From NCBI GenBank assembly GCA_024232965.1, contig JACKQF010000002.1, forward strand, positions 434,001 through 498,000: a stretch of DNA of 64,000 nucleotides. The letters run 5' to 3'. The translations under genes and the position numbers were made by a program. Origin of the DNA: Verrucomicrobiaceae bacterium (GTDB lineage: Bacteria; Verrucomicrobiota; Verrucomicrobiia; Verrucomicrobiales; Verrucomicrobiaceae). Of the stretch, positions 1 to 7,978 are shown piece by piece (the first letter of the stretch is position 1; each line of letters opens with the position of its first letter). The notes below the pieces were generated by a model. The model did no database searches and was not told the origin of the DNA. It saw only the letters and a list, made by a program, of their open reading frames with translations.

Positions 1-1084
1 CGGCTCCGCCTACCCTATCACCCCTTGGTCCTCCATCATGGAGACCCTCCGCAGCGAACTGCCAAAATACGGCGGTATCTACGTCCAAGCGGAAGACGAA
101 CTCGCCGCCGTGTCCATGACCATCGGTGCAGCGTTTGCCGGTCACCTGGCCGTCACCGGCAGCTCAGGCCCTGGCCTGAGCCTGAAAATGGAAGCACTGA
201 GCTACGCCAGCATGGCGGAGATCCCCCTCATCGTCATCAACGTCCAGCGCGGTGGCCCATCCACAGGTCTGCCGACCAGCGTGGAGCAGAGCGATCTCCT
301 CCAGGCCATCTACGGTAGCCATGGGGACGCTCCTCGCATCGTCCTTTCCCCCAAAGACGTCGAAGACTGCTTCTACATCGCGATTGAGGCCGGCCGCCTC
401 GCCCGCGAATACAGCTGCCCCGTCATCATCCTCAGCGATCAGGCAATCAGCAGCCGTATCGAGGCCTTCACCGAGCCTAATTTGGATGAGTGGTGGATCG
501 AGCCAGAACTCGACATCGCCCCACGCCCAGAAGACTTCAAACCTTATCCTCTGGACCAGATCACCCGCCACGCCCCTCCAGGAACCAAGATGCTGGGCGG
601 CAAATATCCGACCGTCACCGGCCTTGAGCACGACGAATGGGGCCACCCGAGCGGCAACGCGAAGATGCACCAGCAGATGACCGACAAGCGTCGCAATAAG
701 CTGATCGCACTTTCAAAGAAACTGCCTCTTCCTGAAGTTTACGGCGATGCCGAAGGCGATGTCCTCCTTGTCGGCTGGGGCTGCACCTACGGCCCAATCA
801 AAGAAAGCATCAATCGCCTCCAGTCCGAGGGGCACAAGGTCGGCGCGATCCATCTGCGCAACCTCCACCCGCTCCCAGCAGGTCTCGATACCATCTTTGC
901 CAAATTCAAGAAGGTGCTCGTCGTGGAAATCAACGACGTCGGCGTTTACGGCTACGGCCAGTTGGCCATGATCCTGCGTGCCAGCCTTGCCGATCCAAAG
1001 ATTGAGTCCCTCTGCAAGACGGACGGGCTGACCTTCCGCATCCGTGAGATTGTCACGGCAGTGGAAAAAACACTCGCCTCCTAA
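1..1084 (+). CDS. korA: 2-oxoacid:acceptor oxidoreductase subunit alpha (KorA-like), 5' truncated
   Basis: This is the alpha subunit of a 2-oxoglutarate/2-oxoacid:ferredoxin oxidoreductase, which oxidatively decarboxylates a 2-oxoacid to acyl-CoA and passes the electrons to ferredoxin. The reading frame is already open at base 2 and encodes a YPITPWSS stretch, the pyrimidine-binding-domain signature of KorA, so the gene starts upstream of the window and the first ATG inside is not the start. The last third contains the transketolase C-terminal-like domain, with LLVGWGCTYG and RNLHPLP. The beta subunit follows after 59 bases on the same strand, as is usual for two-subunit enzymes. If the missing part is long, it could carry the gamma domain fused in front, as in many KorA proteins of about 600 residues. 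The exact 2-oxoacid cannot be read from the sequence. Confidence 0.93.
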   Translation, partial: GSAYPITPWSSIMETLRSELPKYGGIYVQAEDELAAVSMTIGAAFAGHLAVTGSSGPGLSLKMEALSYASMAEIPLIVINVQRGGPSTGLPTSVEQSDLLQAIYGSHGDAPRIVLSPKDVEDCFYIAIEAGRLAREYSCPVIILSDQAISSRIEAFTEPNLDEWWIEPELDIAPRPEDFKPYPLDQITRHAPPGTKMLGGKYPTVTGLEHDEWGHPSGNAKMHQQMTDKRRNKLIALSKKLPLPEVYGDAEGDVLLVGWGCTYGPIKESINRLQSEGHKVGAIHLRNLHPLPAGLDTIFAKFKKVLVVEINDVGVYGYGQLAMILRASLADPKIESLCKTDGLTFRIREIVTAVEKTLAS

Positions 1085-1143
1085 ACACGTCCCTTTCCAA
1101 TCGAAGTTCGTTCCCTTGAAGATCGTCTGATATCCAATCCGCC

Positions 1144-2058
1144 ATGAGCACCGCTACCGCTACCGAACCAGCCTCTGATCCTGCCCAGGAGAAGCTGACC
1201 AAGAAAATCCTCACTGCTGACCACCCCACTTGGTGCCCCGGCTGCGGAGATTTCGCCGTTCTTGCCGCATTCTATAAGGTCCTGGAAAAACTCCAGTATC
1301 CGCACGAAAAGATCGTCTGCGTCGCAGGCATCGGTTGTTCATCGCGCTTCCCCTACTTCGTGAACAGCCACGGAATTCACTTCATCCACGGCCGCGCGCT
1401 TCCGCTGGCGACAGGTGTCTCCCTTAGCCGCCCAGACGTCCACGTGTTCGTCTTCGGTGGTGATGGCGACGGCTTCTCCATCGGTGGGAACCATCTGAAC
1501 CACGCCGCCCGTAAGAACATCCGTCTGACTTATGTCATCATGGACAACTACGTGTATGGTCTGACGAAAAAGCAAACCAGCCCGACCAGCCCCGAAGGCT
1601 TCAAGTCCAAGACCGATCCTACTGGCTCCATCGACCGTCCGATCAACCCGATGAAGCAACTCCTCGCCAGCGGCGCGACCTTCATCGCCCGCACGCACGC
1701 CGCCCAGGTGAAGCACATGATGGAAGTCTTTGAACGCGCCATCCTGCACGACGGCTTCAGCGTCGTGGAATGCCTCAGCGAGTGCGTGATGTTCTACAAC
1801 GGTTCCTTCGACGACAGCACCCCACGTAAAGGCGGTGTCTATGACATCATCGACGAAAGCCAGCACGACGTCGGCGACGACATCGCAGCCTTCAAACTGG
1901 CAGACGTCCCAACCCCAGGCAAATTTGGCGTGTTCTACGAAGTGGATCGCCCCAGCAAGAACGAGTTGGAGCAACGTTGGATCGACTCAACGCAGGCAAA
2001 ACTCGCTGGCAAGAGTCAGAAAGACATTCTCCGCGATCGCCTGGCGATGATGCGCTAA
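1144..2058 (+). CDS. korB: 2-oxoacid:acceptor oxidoreductase subunit beta (KorB-like)
   Basis: This is the thiamine-diphosphate-binding beta subunit partnering the upstream alpha subunit. The 304-residue product has the CPGCG motif (Cys31 and Cys34) of KorB-type subunits. A ThDP/Mg motif, GDGDG, lies at residues 106-110, followed by the conserved NYVYGLTKKQTSPTSP segment at about 135-150. The length fits the two-subunit Kor family (about 280-340). No separate ferredoxin-like delta subunit gene is visible nearby. A strong hairpin terminator follows the stop codon, so korAB ends its transcription unit here. Substrate is most likely 2-oxoglutarate, by family resemblance only. Confidence 0.94.
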   Translation: MSTATATEPASDPAQEKLTKKILTADHPTWCPGCGDFAVLAAFYKVLEKLQYPHEKIVCVAGIGCSSRFPYFVNSHGIHFIHGRALPLATGVSLSRPDVHVFVFGGDGDGFSIGGNHLNHAARKNIRLTYVIMDNYVYGLTKKQTSPTSPEGFKSKTDPTGSIDRPINPMKQLLASGATFIARTHAAQVKHMMEVFERAILHDGFSVVECLSECVMFYNGSFDDSTPRKGGVYDIIDESQHDVGDDIAAFKLADVPTPGKFGVFYEVDRPSKNELEQRWIDSTQAKLAGKSQKDILRDRLAMMR

Positions 2059-2081
2059 GTGTCCTTGCAAAAACAGTTACC

Positions 2082-2117
2082 AACGGCCTGTGATGCACCG
2101 CGTCACAGGCCGTTTTT
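2082..2117 (+). terminator. Rho-independent terminator after korB
   Basis: A perfect 12-bp stem (2082-2093 with 2103-2114, AACGGCCTGTGA) encloses a 9-base loop and runs into TTTTT at 2113-2117. It sits 24 bases after the korB stop and 18 bases before the end of the convergent tyrS. On the minus strand a T run lies about 7 bases beyond the stem, so it may work in both directions. Confidence 0.9.
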
Positions 2118-2134
2118 ACTTCGCAAGGAAGCTA

Positions 2135-3310
2135 TTAGCCAGCAATCCGGACACTACGCTTTTTATCCAACTTCAGCACCTGGCCAGTAGCCCACTCAGG
2201 CTCGGCTTTCGGATCTGAGAGTTTTTCTCCCGCAAGCTGAATGCTACCACCCTGGACCAAGCGGCGGATATCGCCATTCGATGGTTTCATCTGGAAGCAA
2301 CTTTCAAAAGCCAACGCCACCACGGAGAGCACGTCCCGCCTCTCTCCCAAAGTCAGCATTGGGAGTTCAGCGCTGTCGAGATCGCGCTTGCTGAACCGAA
2401 TATCCCAATCGTCGCGGCATTGCTGGGCGGCCTCCGCACTGTGGTAAGTCTCCACACAACGTGTGGCAAGGGTCTTCTTGGCTTCCATCGGATGCAGGTC
2501 GGAGGCCATTGTCTCGCCCAAAACCAGCAGGTAGTACTTGCTCATCAACTCGTCCGGAATGCTCATGAGCTTGCCAAACATGTCTTTCGGCTCATCCGTG
2601 ACACCGACGTAGTTGTTGAGCGACTTGCTCATCTTCTTCACGCCATCCAGCCCCTCCAGCAAGGGCAGCGTCATGCAGACCTGCGGCTCTTGGCCTTCCT
2701 CCTTCTGTAGGTCACGACCGACCAGTATGTTGAAAAGCTGATCGCTGCCGCCGATCTCGACATCGGACCGCACAACGACAGAGTCCCAGCCCTGCATGAT
2801 CGGATATTGAAGCTCATGGAGCCGGACCTCCTGCCCTTGAGCCACGCGGTTCTTGAAGTCTTCCCGCTGGAGCATCTGCTGGAGCGTGACCCGCGCATTG
2901 AGCCGGATGACTTCAGTAAACGGCATGTCTTTGAACCAACTGCCGTTGTAAACCACCTCAGTCTTCTCCCGGTCCAGCACCAAGAAGGCCTGCTCGGTAT
3001 ACGTCCGTGCGTTGACCAAGACCTCATCGTACGTCAACGGCGGGCGAGTCGTGGAGCGGCCACTAGGGTCTCCGATCATTGCCGTGAAATCGCCGATGAT
3101 GAGCACGATGTGATGCCCCAGTTCCTGAAATTGGCGCAGCTTCCGCAATCCTACCGCGTGACCCAAGTGGATGTCTGGAGAAGTCGGATCGACCCCCATC
3201 TTGATTCGCAAGGGTTTACCGCGGGCAAGTTTTGTGGCGAGTTCTTTTTCGCTGTGAATGGTGACGGTTCCTCGGGTGAGGATTTGGAGCTGTTCGTTGG
3301 CTGGGAGCAT
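2135..3310 (-). CDS. tyrS: Tyrosine--tRNA ligase
   Basis: Tyrosyl-tRNA synthetase, which activates tyrosine with ATP and charges tRNA-Tyr in the cytoplasm. The chosen start gives 391 residues beginning MLPANEQ. The frame stays open 31 codons further upstream, but that extension does not resemble the family. The class I signature appears as HLGH at about 48-51 in the context DPTSPDIHLGH, and the KMSKS loop is intact at 226-230. The C-terminal 60-70 residues form an S4-type RNA-binding domain (region GSIQLAGEKL). The gene is monocistronic, convergent with korB and divergent from the secreted TPR-like gene that starts 92 bases away. Confidence 0.95.
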   Translation of the reverse strand: MLPANEQLQILTRGTVTIHSEKELATKLARGKPLRIKMGVDPTSPDIHLGHAVGLRKLRQFQELGHHIVLIIGDFTAMIGDPSGRSTTRPPLTYDEVLVNARTYTEQAFLVLDREKTEVVYNGSWFKDMPFTEVIRLNARVTLQQMLQREDFKNRVAQGQEVRLHELQYPIMQGWDSVVVRSDVEIGGSDQLFNILVGRDLQKEEGQEPQVCMTLPLLEGLDGVKKMSKSLNNYVGVTDEPKDMFGKLMSIPDELMSKYYLLVLGETMASDLHPMEAKKTLATRCVETYHSAEAAQQCRDDWDIRFSKRDLDSAELPMLTLGERRDVLSVVALAFESCFQMKPSNGDIRRLVQGGSIQLAGEKLSDPKAEPEWATGQVLKLDKKRSVRIAG

Positions 3311-3402
3311 GGCAGGAAAAATCGGGCGGTATCCTTCGCACCAAAGACGCGGCCTGTCAGGGGCATTTTTCCCGCGAAACCACCCTTCCCACGACGTAAC
3401 CA

Positions 3403-4047
3403 ATGACCATGATTCGCCGCTTTCTGCTTTCTTGTTGTCTCGCTCTCCCGTTGATCGGGAATGTCAACGCCCAGGCCGCCTCCTCGCGGGACCTGATGAA
3501 CGAGGGTGTTCAGGCGTTTTTTGACGGCAAAATCAAAGAGTCCGTCGCTGCTTTTGATCTGCTGATCAAGGCTTCCGAAGAGATCAAACCGCAATTGTGG
3601 CAGCGCGGGCTTTCCCTCTACTATGCCGAAAAGTATCAAGAGGGGCGGGAGCAGTTTGAGGTGCACCAAACCGTGAACCCCAACGACGTCGAAAACGCCG
3701 CATGGCATTTCATCTGTGTCGCCCGCCTGGAAGGGGTCGAAGCAGCCCGGAAGGCGTTGATCCCCATCAAAGGTGATGCCCGTGTCCCGATGCAAGAGGT
3801 ACACGACCTATTTGCCGGGACTGGTAACGTCGAGGCAGTGATGAAGGCCGCCGAAGCCGGTGATGAGGGTCCAACCAAACGCAACCAACTCTGCTACGCC
3901 CACCTCTACTTAGGACTGTACTTTGAGGCGTTGGGAGACAAGGACAAAGCCAAGGAGCACATCGTCAAAGCCGCCGTCGATTACAAAATGGACCACTACA
4001 TGGGCCGCTGTGCGCAGGTGCACGCAAAGCTGCGCGGGTGGCACTAA
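3403..4047 (+). CDS. Secreted TPR-like protein of unknown function
   Basis: The product is 214 residues. It starts with a signal peptide (RR, then a hydrophobic core LLSCCLALPLIGNV, and likely cleavage after NAQA). The mature part is helical and rich in tetratricopeptide-like positions, for example residues 30-60 (GVQAFFDGKIKESVAAFD) and the C-terminal LYLGLYFEALGDKDKAKEH segment, which has the classic TPR spacing of G, Y, A and A. A second ATG two codons in (3409) is an equally good start. The protein is probably a periplasmic scaffold of protein-protein contacts. No enzyme motif is visible, and homologues are annotated only as hypothetical or TPR proteins. Confidence 0.82.
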   Translation: MTMIRRFLLSCCLALPLIGNVNAQAASSRDLMNEGVQAFFDGKIKESVAAFDLLIKASEEIKPQLWQRGLSLYYAEKYQEGREQFEVHQTVNPNDVENAAWHFICVARLEGVEAARKALIPIKGDARVPMQEVHDLFAGTGNVEAVMKAAEAGDEGPTKRNQLCYAHLYLGLYFEALGDKDKAKEHIVKAAVDYKMDHYMGRCAQVHAKLRGWH

Positions 4048-4160
4048 ACGACCCGATCAGCGACTGGCGGGCTGGGAACCCGCCCCGAGTGTGCCCAATG
4101 CGACCAAGGTCCGCGCGATCTCCGGCGCAAAGGATCCGCACCACCCACCTCTACAAGACT

Positions 4161-5594
4161 CTAAACGCTAGCGGGCACCTCGTAGCCGGAACGGTAATCC
4201 CGACGCAGGAGACCCAGAGCCTCAGGGGTCGCACTTTCGCCGACGAAGGTCTCTTTTTCTGCGTCGATCTCCAGCATGGCACCAAACTTGATGTCCAGTT
4301 TGGCGGCATCCAGTTCGTTGTTCGTCAAATGCTGGTGGAAGTCGCCAATCACGTCGTTCCATGGCTGGAAGCCCTTCACTGCAGCCTCTGCCTGCTCGCG
4401 ATTGTACGCCTGACCGAGACGCCAGGAGATATTGCCCAAATGGCACCATGAACTGGAGTAGTGGATCTCTTCGATCTCGCCGTTCAGGGAGGCAGCCTTC
4501 CGATTGCGCAGGCCTTCGATGAAGTTTTCTGCATGGGACTTACCACCGTCACCGCTGAAGGACTGAAGCTTCTTGCCGGCGCTGTCAAAGGCTGTGCCAC
4601 CGCCGCGACCACCCGTGTAGTAGCCGCCTTCGCACTCGATGATGAGGAAGGAATTGCTCCGACGGCGCATGTAAACATCGTCGGCCTTCATGCCTGCTTT
4701 GCGCGGCAGATTGTGCACATCCATGATCACGGGAACATCGCCAGTATCGATGTAAATGAAGTGAGTGTTGGGCGTTTCCCCCGCGTCATCCCAGCCAAAG
4801 CGACCGCCGCCAGCAATCACACGCTTTGGCAGCTTCACCTTGTCACGGAAGACCACATTGCGCAGGTCGTCGAGGATGTGCGGGCCCCAGTTGCCGAGCT
4901 CGCCGTTGCCCGTATTCCAGTTCCAGTGCCAGTCGTAGTGGAATTTGTCGCGGAAGATTGGCTCATCCTTGGCAGGTCCCAGCCACAGATCGTAGTTCAC
5001 GCTGGGCGGCGGTGTCAGCGGCTTGTCCTGCTTGCCGATGGAGGCACGCTGGCCATAGCGATTGCAGCGGACGTAGTTGATCTTACCCAGCGCTCCGCTG
5101 TCCAGGAAGGCCTTTACCTCTGTCTGGAGGGGATCGCTGCGCTGCTGAGTGCCGCCTTGGACGATGCGTCCGTATTTGCGCGCAGCCTCGACGAGCTTGC
5201 GCCCCTCCCAGATGTTGTGGGAGATTGGCTTTTCGACATACACATCTTTGCCTGCCTGACAGGCCCACACAGCAGCCAGCACGTGCCAGTGATTGCAGGT
5301 GGAGATGACCACTGCATCGATCTCTGGATCCTCGATGACTTTGCGCAGATCGGTGGTGGCCTTTGCAGTCGGATAGACCTTTTGGGCACGCTCGATGACC
5401 TTGCTATCCACATCGCAAACATAGGCGATCTCAACGCCAGGAATTTTTGCGAACCACGCTGCTGAACCCATGCCACGCCCACCCAGACCGATCGAGCCAA
5501 TGCGAATCTTGTCGTTTGCCCCGAGCACGCGGGAGGCAGAGAGGGCGGTGAGTCCGAGTGCGGAATGTTTGAGGAAGGAACGGCGTGAGGTCAT
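4161..5594 (-). CDS. Gfo/Idh/MocA-family oxidoreductase with Tat signal
   Basis: A predicted secreted NAD(P)-dependent sugar or inositol-type dehydrogenase of 477 residues. The N-terminus has a twin-arginine signal (TSRRSFLKHSALGLTALSA). A Rossmann fold follows, with the dinucleotide loop GSIGLGGRGMGS near residues 32-43. The family motif EKPISHN (general EKP, with its catalytic lysine) comes at about residue 120. The C-terminal half is the GFO_IDH_MocA C-terminal domain, rich in Trp and His (YDWHWNWNTGNGELGNWGPH). Verrucomicrobia and Planctomycetes carry many such Tat-exported paralogues, thought to act in polysaccharide or glycoside oxidation. The gene stands alone, convergent with the TPR-like gene, so no substrate can be inferred. 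Confidence 0.92.
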   Translation of the reverse strand: MTSRRSFLKHSALGLTALSASRVLGANDKIRIGSIGLGGRGMGSAAWFAKIPGVEIAYVCDVDSKVIERAQKVYPTAKATTDLRKVIEDPEIDAVVISTCNHWHVLAAVWACQAGKDVYVEKPISHNIWEGRKLVEAARKYGRIVQGGTQQRSDPLQTEVKAFLDSGALGKINYVRCNRYGQRASIGKQDKPLTPPPSVNYDLWLGPAKDEPIFRDKFHYDWHWNWNTGNGELGNWGPHILDDLRNVVFRDKVKLPKRVIAGGGRFGWDDAGETPNTHFIYIDTGDVPVIMDVHNLPRKAGMKADDVYMRRRSNSFLIIECEGGYYTGGRGGGTAFDSAGKKLQSFSGDGGKSHAENFIEGLRNRKAASLNGEIEEIHYSSSWCHLGNISWRLGQAYNREQAEAAVKGFQPWNDVIGDFHQHLTNNELDAAKLDIKFGAMLEIDAEKETFVGESATPEALGLLRRDYRSGYEVPASV

Positions 5595-5687
5595 GGAGCT
5601 AAGGATAAAGTTTTGGATCCACTATTTCACGACGATCCAACCGCCTTGGCGAGCAAAAAAGCCTCTAGTGGTCAGGTTTTTGCCCTA

Positions 5688-6173
5688 TCAGGCCGCATTC
5701 AACCGCCACAGAGTGAAGTTTAGGAAGGTCGCAAACGACACCCAGGCCAGATAAGGCACCAGCAAGCCCCCTGCCCCTTTACTGACGCGGAAAAAGCTCA
5801 TCATCGTGGAAAGGATCGCCACCCACAGCACCACGATTTCAACCAGCGCCCATCCCATGGCATGAGCGCCAAAGAAGATTGGAGACCAGGCGGCATTCAG
5901 CGCCAACTGAATGAAATACAAGGTCAGCGGACCCTTTTGCGCGGCAAAACCACCACGCTTCCAAATCATCCACGCCGCCACAGCCATCAGCGTGTAGAGA
6001 AGTGTCCAGGCCGGGCCAAAGATCCAGGCAGGAGGATTCCACGACGGCTTCTGGATTGAGGCATACCACGCCCCAGGCAGCGAAAAGGACCCCACAGCTG
6101 CTGCGCAAAACGTGATCGCTATAAAAACCACCAGCATAAGGCCAGCACGGGGAGGAGATGGGGTAGCAGACAT
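5688..6173 (-). CDS. TspO/MBR family tryptophan-rich membrane protein
   Basis: TspO/peripheral-benzodiazepine-receptor family protein, a five-helix membrane protein that binds porphyrins and is linked to stress responses. The chosen start (MSATPSPP) gives 161 residues, close to the family's usual 150-165. An in-frame ATG 13 codons earlier adds a non-family stretch. The hallmark helix-1/2 loop is present (WYASIQKPSWNPPAWIFGPAW, here broken for length at residue 20). Five hydrophobic segments and the Trp-rich central helices are visible (WTLLYTLMAVAAWMIW, ALNAAWSPIFFGAH). The gene is transcribed away from the DUF1080-like gene at 6287. No operon partner is seen. Confidence 0.92.
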   Translation of the reverse strand: MSATPSPPRAGLMLVVFIAITFCAAAVGSFSLPGAWYASIQKPSWNPPAWIFGPAWTLLYTLMAVAAWMIWKRGGFAAQKGPLTLYFIQLALNAAWSPIFFGAHAMGWALVEIVVLWVAILSTMMSFFRVSKGAGGLLVPYLAWVSFATFLNFTLWRLNAA

Positions 6174-6286
6174 AAGAGGTACTACGATGGTTACGAGCCT
6201 GAAACGTTGCACATTCTGAAAATCAGCCCAAATTCACGCCACCCAACACTTTGAGAGGATGCACCTCTCACCTTCGTTCCCTTCCC

Positions 6287-6979
6287 ATGATGAAAAACAA
6301 GCTCACCTCCCTCCTCCTCGCGGGTTCTGCCCTGCTGACAGCCTCCCCCCTGAACGCGGCAGATACCCCTGATAATCTCTTGGCCATCCCAGGCAAGATC
6401 CTCTACCAAAACGAACTGTCGGGCGAAGTCGCCGCACCGCTAAGGGTGTCCAAGGGCAAATGGGAGGCGGTTGAGGGCGTTTTGCGTGGTTCTGAAGTGA
6501 CGGCAGACGACCATGCTGCGGTCTTGAAACTTGCAGCCCCGTTCAAAGACGCTGTCTTTGAATACGAAGTCCGCTTCGTGGGCGAAGGAAAGGCGACTTC
6601 TCTTTCCATCAACGACTCCAAAGATCACGTCTGCCGCGTCTCTCTGAGCCCCACCAGCGTCACCGTCCAGAAGGACGATCACGATCATGAAGGCCCAGAC
6701 GTCGCAGAGGTCTTTCATCGCCTGAAGGCAGATCTGAAGCCGGGCGAGTGGCACAAGGTCCGCCTCGAGATGGTCGGCAATGAGATGCTAGGCCGCTGCG
6801 ATGACATTGTGGGCTTTGGCTCCCATGAATTGATCGGCACCACCAAGGCCAGCTTTGGCTTTACGGTTTCCGGCGAGTCGGTCGAATTCCGCAACCTGCG
6901 GGTCTATGAGGCCAAGCCAAATCCAGAGTGGGAATCCCTGAAAAAGAAACTCGTTCGCAAGAGCGAACGCGGTTCCTGA
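6287..6979 (+). CDS. Secreted DUF1080-like (concanavalin-type) protein
   Basis: The product is 230 residues with a signal peptide (MMKNKLTSLLLAGSALLTAS, cleavage likely near NAAD). The remainder looks like a single beta-sandwich domain of the DUF1080 (3-keto-disaccharide hydrolase-like) or LamG-like type. Cues are FEYEVRF, the LKPGEWHKVRLEMVGNEMLGRCDD stretch (here shortened in spirit to KPGEWHKV and GRCDD), and the terminal FRNLRVYEA, all of which recur in the C-terminal tails of sulfatases elsewhere in this window. ATG at 6287 was preferred to the in-frame ATG 12 codons upstream because it places the signal peptide at the N-terminus. Carbohydrate binding is inferred. Confidence 0.8.
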   Translation: MMKNKLTSLLLAGSALLTASPLNAADTPDNLLAIPGKILYQNELSGEVAAPLRVSKGKWEAVEGVLRGSEVTADDHAAVLKLAAPFKDAVFEYEVRFVGEGKATSLSINDSKDHVCRVSLSPTSVTVQKDDHDHEGPDVAEVFHRLKADLKPGEWHKVRLEMVGNEMLGRCDDIVGFGSHELIGTTKASFGFTVSGESVEFRNLRVYEAKPNPEWESLKKKLVRKSERGS

Positions 6980-6998
6980 GCTTTTCTGGTATCTTTCG

Positions 6999-7010
6999 CC
7001 GGGCGCCCGG
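6999..7010. repeat. Perfect 12-bp G+C palindrome
   Basis: CCGGGCGCCCGG is a perfect inverted repeat in the 57-base gap between the DUF1080-like gene and the Nudix gene. There is no T run, so a terminator role is doubtful. It could be a protein-binding site or chance. Confidence 0.35.
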
Positions 7011-7036
7011 GCTAGAGGAATGCCCTCTTACCTGAA

Positions 7037-7552
7037 ATGGCTGATGTATTGATTCCCGATTGGGGCACCTGGGACCCCGGCACTCGCGCGACTTTGATGT
7101 TCGTGGTTGATGAACCACGAGGTCAGGTGCTCCTGATTCGTAAAAAGCGTGGGCTCGGTGCTGGGAAGATCAATGGCCCTGGCGGCAAGATCGATCCTGG
7201 CGAGACTGCCCTAGAGTGCGCCGTGCGCGAAACCCAGGAGGAACTCGGCGTGACCGCGCTGAATCCCGTGAAGCACGGGGAGCTTTGGTTCCAGTTTGTC
7301 GATGGCATGCGGATGCATGTCGCCGTTTTTGTGGCACGTGCCCACGAGGGCGAGGCGTACGAAACGCCAGAGGCAATCCCCATCTGGACCCCACTGGATG
7401 CCCTCCCTTTTGAAGAAATGTGGGCGGACGACCGTGAATGGCTGGCCCAGATGTTGTCTGAAGGTGGGCTTTTTTGTGGAAAATTCGTCTTTGAAGACGA
7501 TTTGATGCACCATTGTGAGATGGTTTGGGACTCTTCTGGGTGGATGGACTGA
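7037..7552 (+). CDS. Nudix hydrolase (MutT/MTH1-like)
   Basis: A 171-residue Nudix-fold pyrophosphohydrolase. The full Nudix box GX5EX7REUXEEXGU is present at residues 50-72 (from G50 through E56, R64, E65, E68, E69 to G71), so the metal-binding catalytic helix looks intact. The overall arrangement (short N-terminal strand, GPGGKIDPGET, then WFQFVDG and the C-terminal FEEMWADDREW) resembles MTH1-like 8-oxo-dGTP diphosphatases, which sanitise oxidised purine nucleotides. The substrate is an inference from similarity. The gene precedes rpsU by 80 bases and shares its direction, but a promoter-like sequence separates them. Confidence 0.92.
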   Translation: MADVLIPDWGTWDPGTRATLMFVVDEPRGQVLLIRKKRGLGAGKINGPGGKIDPGETALECAVRETQEELGVTALNPVKHGELWFQFVDGMRMHVAVFVARAHEGEAYETPEAIPIWTPLDALPFEEMWADDREWLAQMLSEGGLFCGKFVFEDDLMHHCEMVWDSSGWMD

Positions 7553-7560
7553 GTTTCTGG

Positions 7561-7588
7561 TTGACGATTGCCCGCGACCTCCTACTTT
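7561..7588 (+). promoter_or_regulatory. Possible sigma-70-type promoter for rpsU
   Basis: TTGACG at 7561-7566 is followed 16 bases later by TACTTT at 7583-7588, about 45 bases before the rpsU start. The -35 element matches the consensus at five of six positions, and the -10 element is weak (three of six). Confidence 0.4.
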
Positions 7589-7632
7589 AGCCGCCCGTTT
7601 TCCAATCCATTTAAACCGAAGAACCCTCCTGT

Positions 7633-7863
7633 ATGACCCACATTCAAGTTAGAAAAGGCGAACCTGTTGACCGCGCCCTGAAACGTCTCAAGACGAAGCT
7701 TGAGTCCGAAGGTATCATGGAGGAAGTCCGCCGTCTGCGCTCCCACGAAACTCCAGTCGAGCGCCTCCGCCGCAAGGCCCGTGCCGCCGCAAAACGTGGC
7801 AAGATCCGCTTCCGCTTCACCATGCCAAAGCCGAGCGACAAGGCTGAAGGCGCTGGCGAATAA
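7633..7863 (+). CDS. rpsU: 30S ribosomal protein S21
   Basis: Small ribosomal subunit protein bS21, which contacts the platform near the anti-Shine-Dalgarno region and helps initiation. The 76-residue product begins THIQVRKGEPVDRALKRLK and continues through a basic stretch (VERLRRKARAAAKRGKIRFR), both typical of bS21. The length is in the family range (about 60-76), with a short acidic tail (KAEGAGE). The gene sits alone, with a promoter-like element before it and a hairpin terminator after it. Confidence 0.95.
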   Translation: MTHIQVRKGEPVDRALKRLKTKLESEGIMEEVRRLRSHETPVERLRRKARAAAKRGKIRFRFTMPKPSDKAEGAGE

Positions 7864-7920
7864 GCCCCCACTCATTTCATCTGCACCGCAGGGACACCAG
7901 TCCTAGCTTCGCAGACACCC

Positions 7921-7962
7921 AACCGCTGACCGGGATCCCCCTGGCAGCGGTTGTTGTTTTTC
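7921..7962 (+). terminator. Hairpin terminator after rpsU
   Basis: The stem AACCGCTG (7921-7928) pairs with CAGCGGTT (7945-7952), with further G/C pairing inside the loop region. A T-rich run (7951-7962, TTGTTGTTTTTC-like) follows. It lies about 60 bases after rpsU and just before the end of the convergent rhomboid-like gene. Confidence 0.7.
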
Positions 7963-7978
7963 CGGAGCAGGCGACGTC

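Noticed and set aside
4066..4084. GGCGGG/CCCGCC hairpin after the secreted TPR-like gene
   Set aside because: Only six pairs and no T run, so I did not call it a terminator.
4461..5465. A 334-codon frame opposite the Gfo/Idh/MocA gene
   Set aside because: Antisense shadow; the minus strand encodes a recognisable enzyme.
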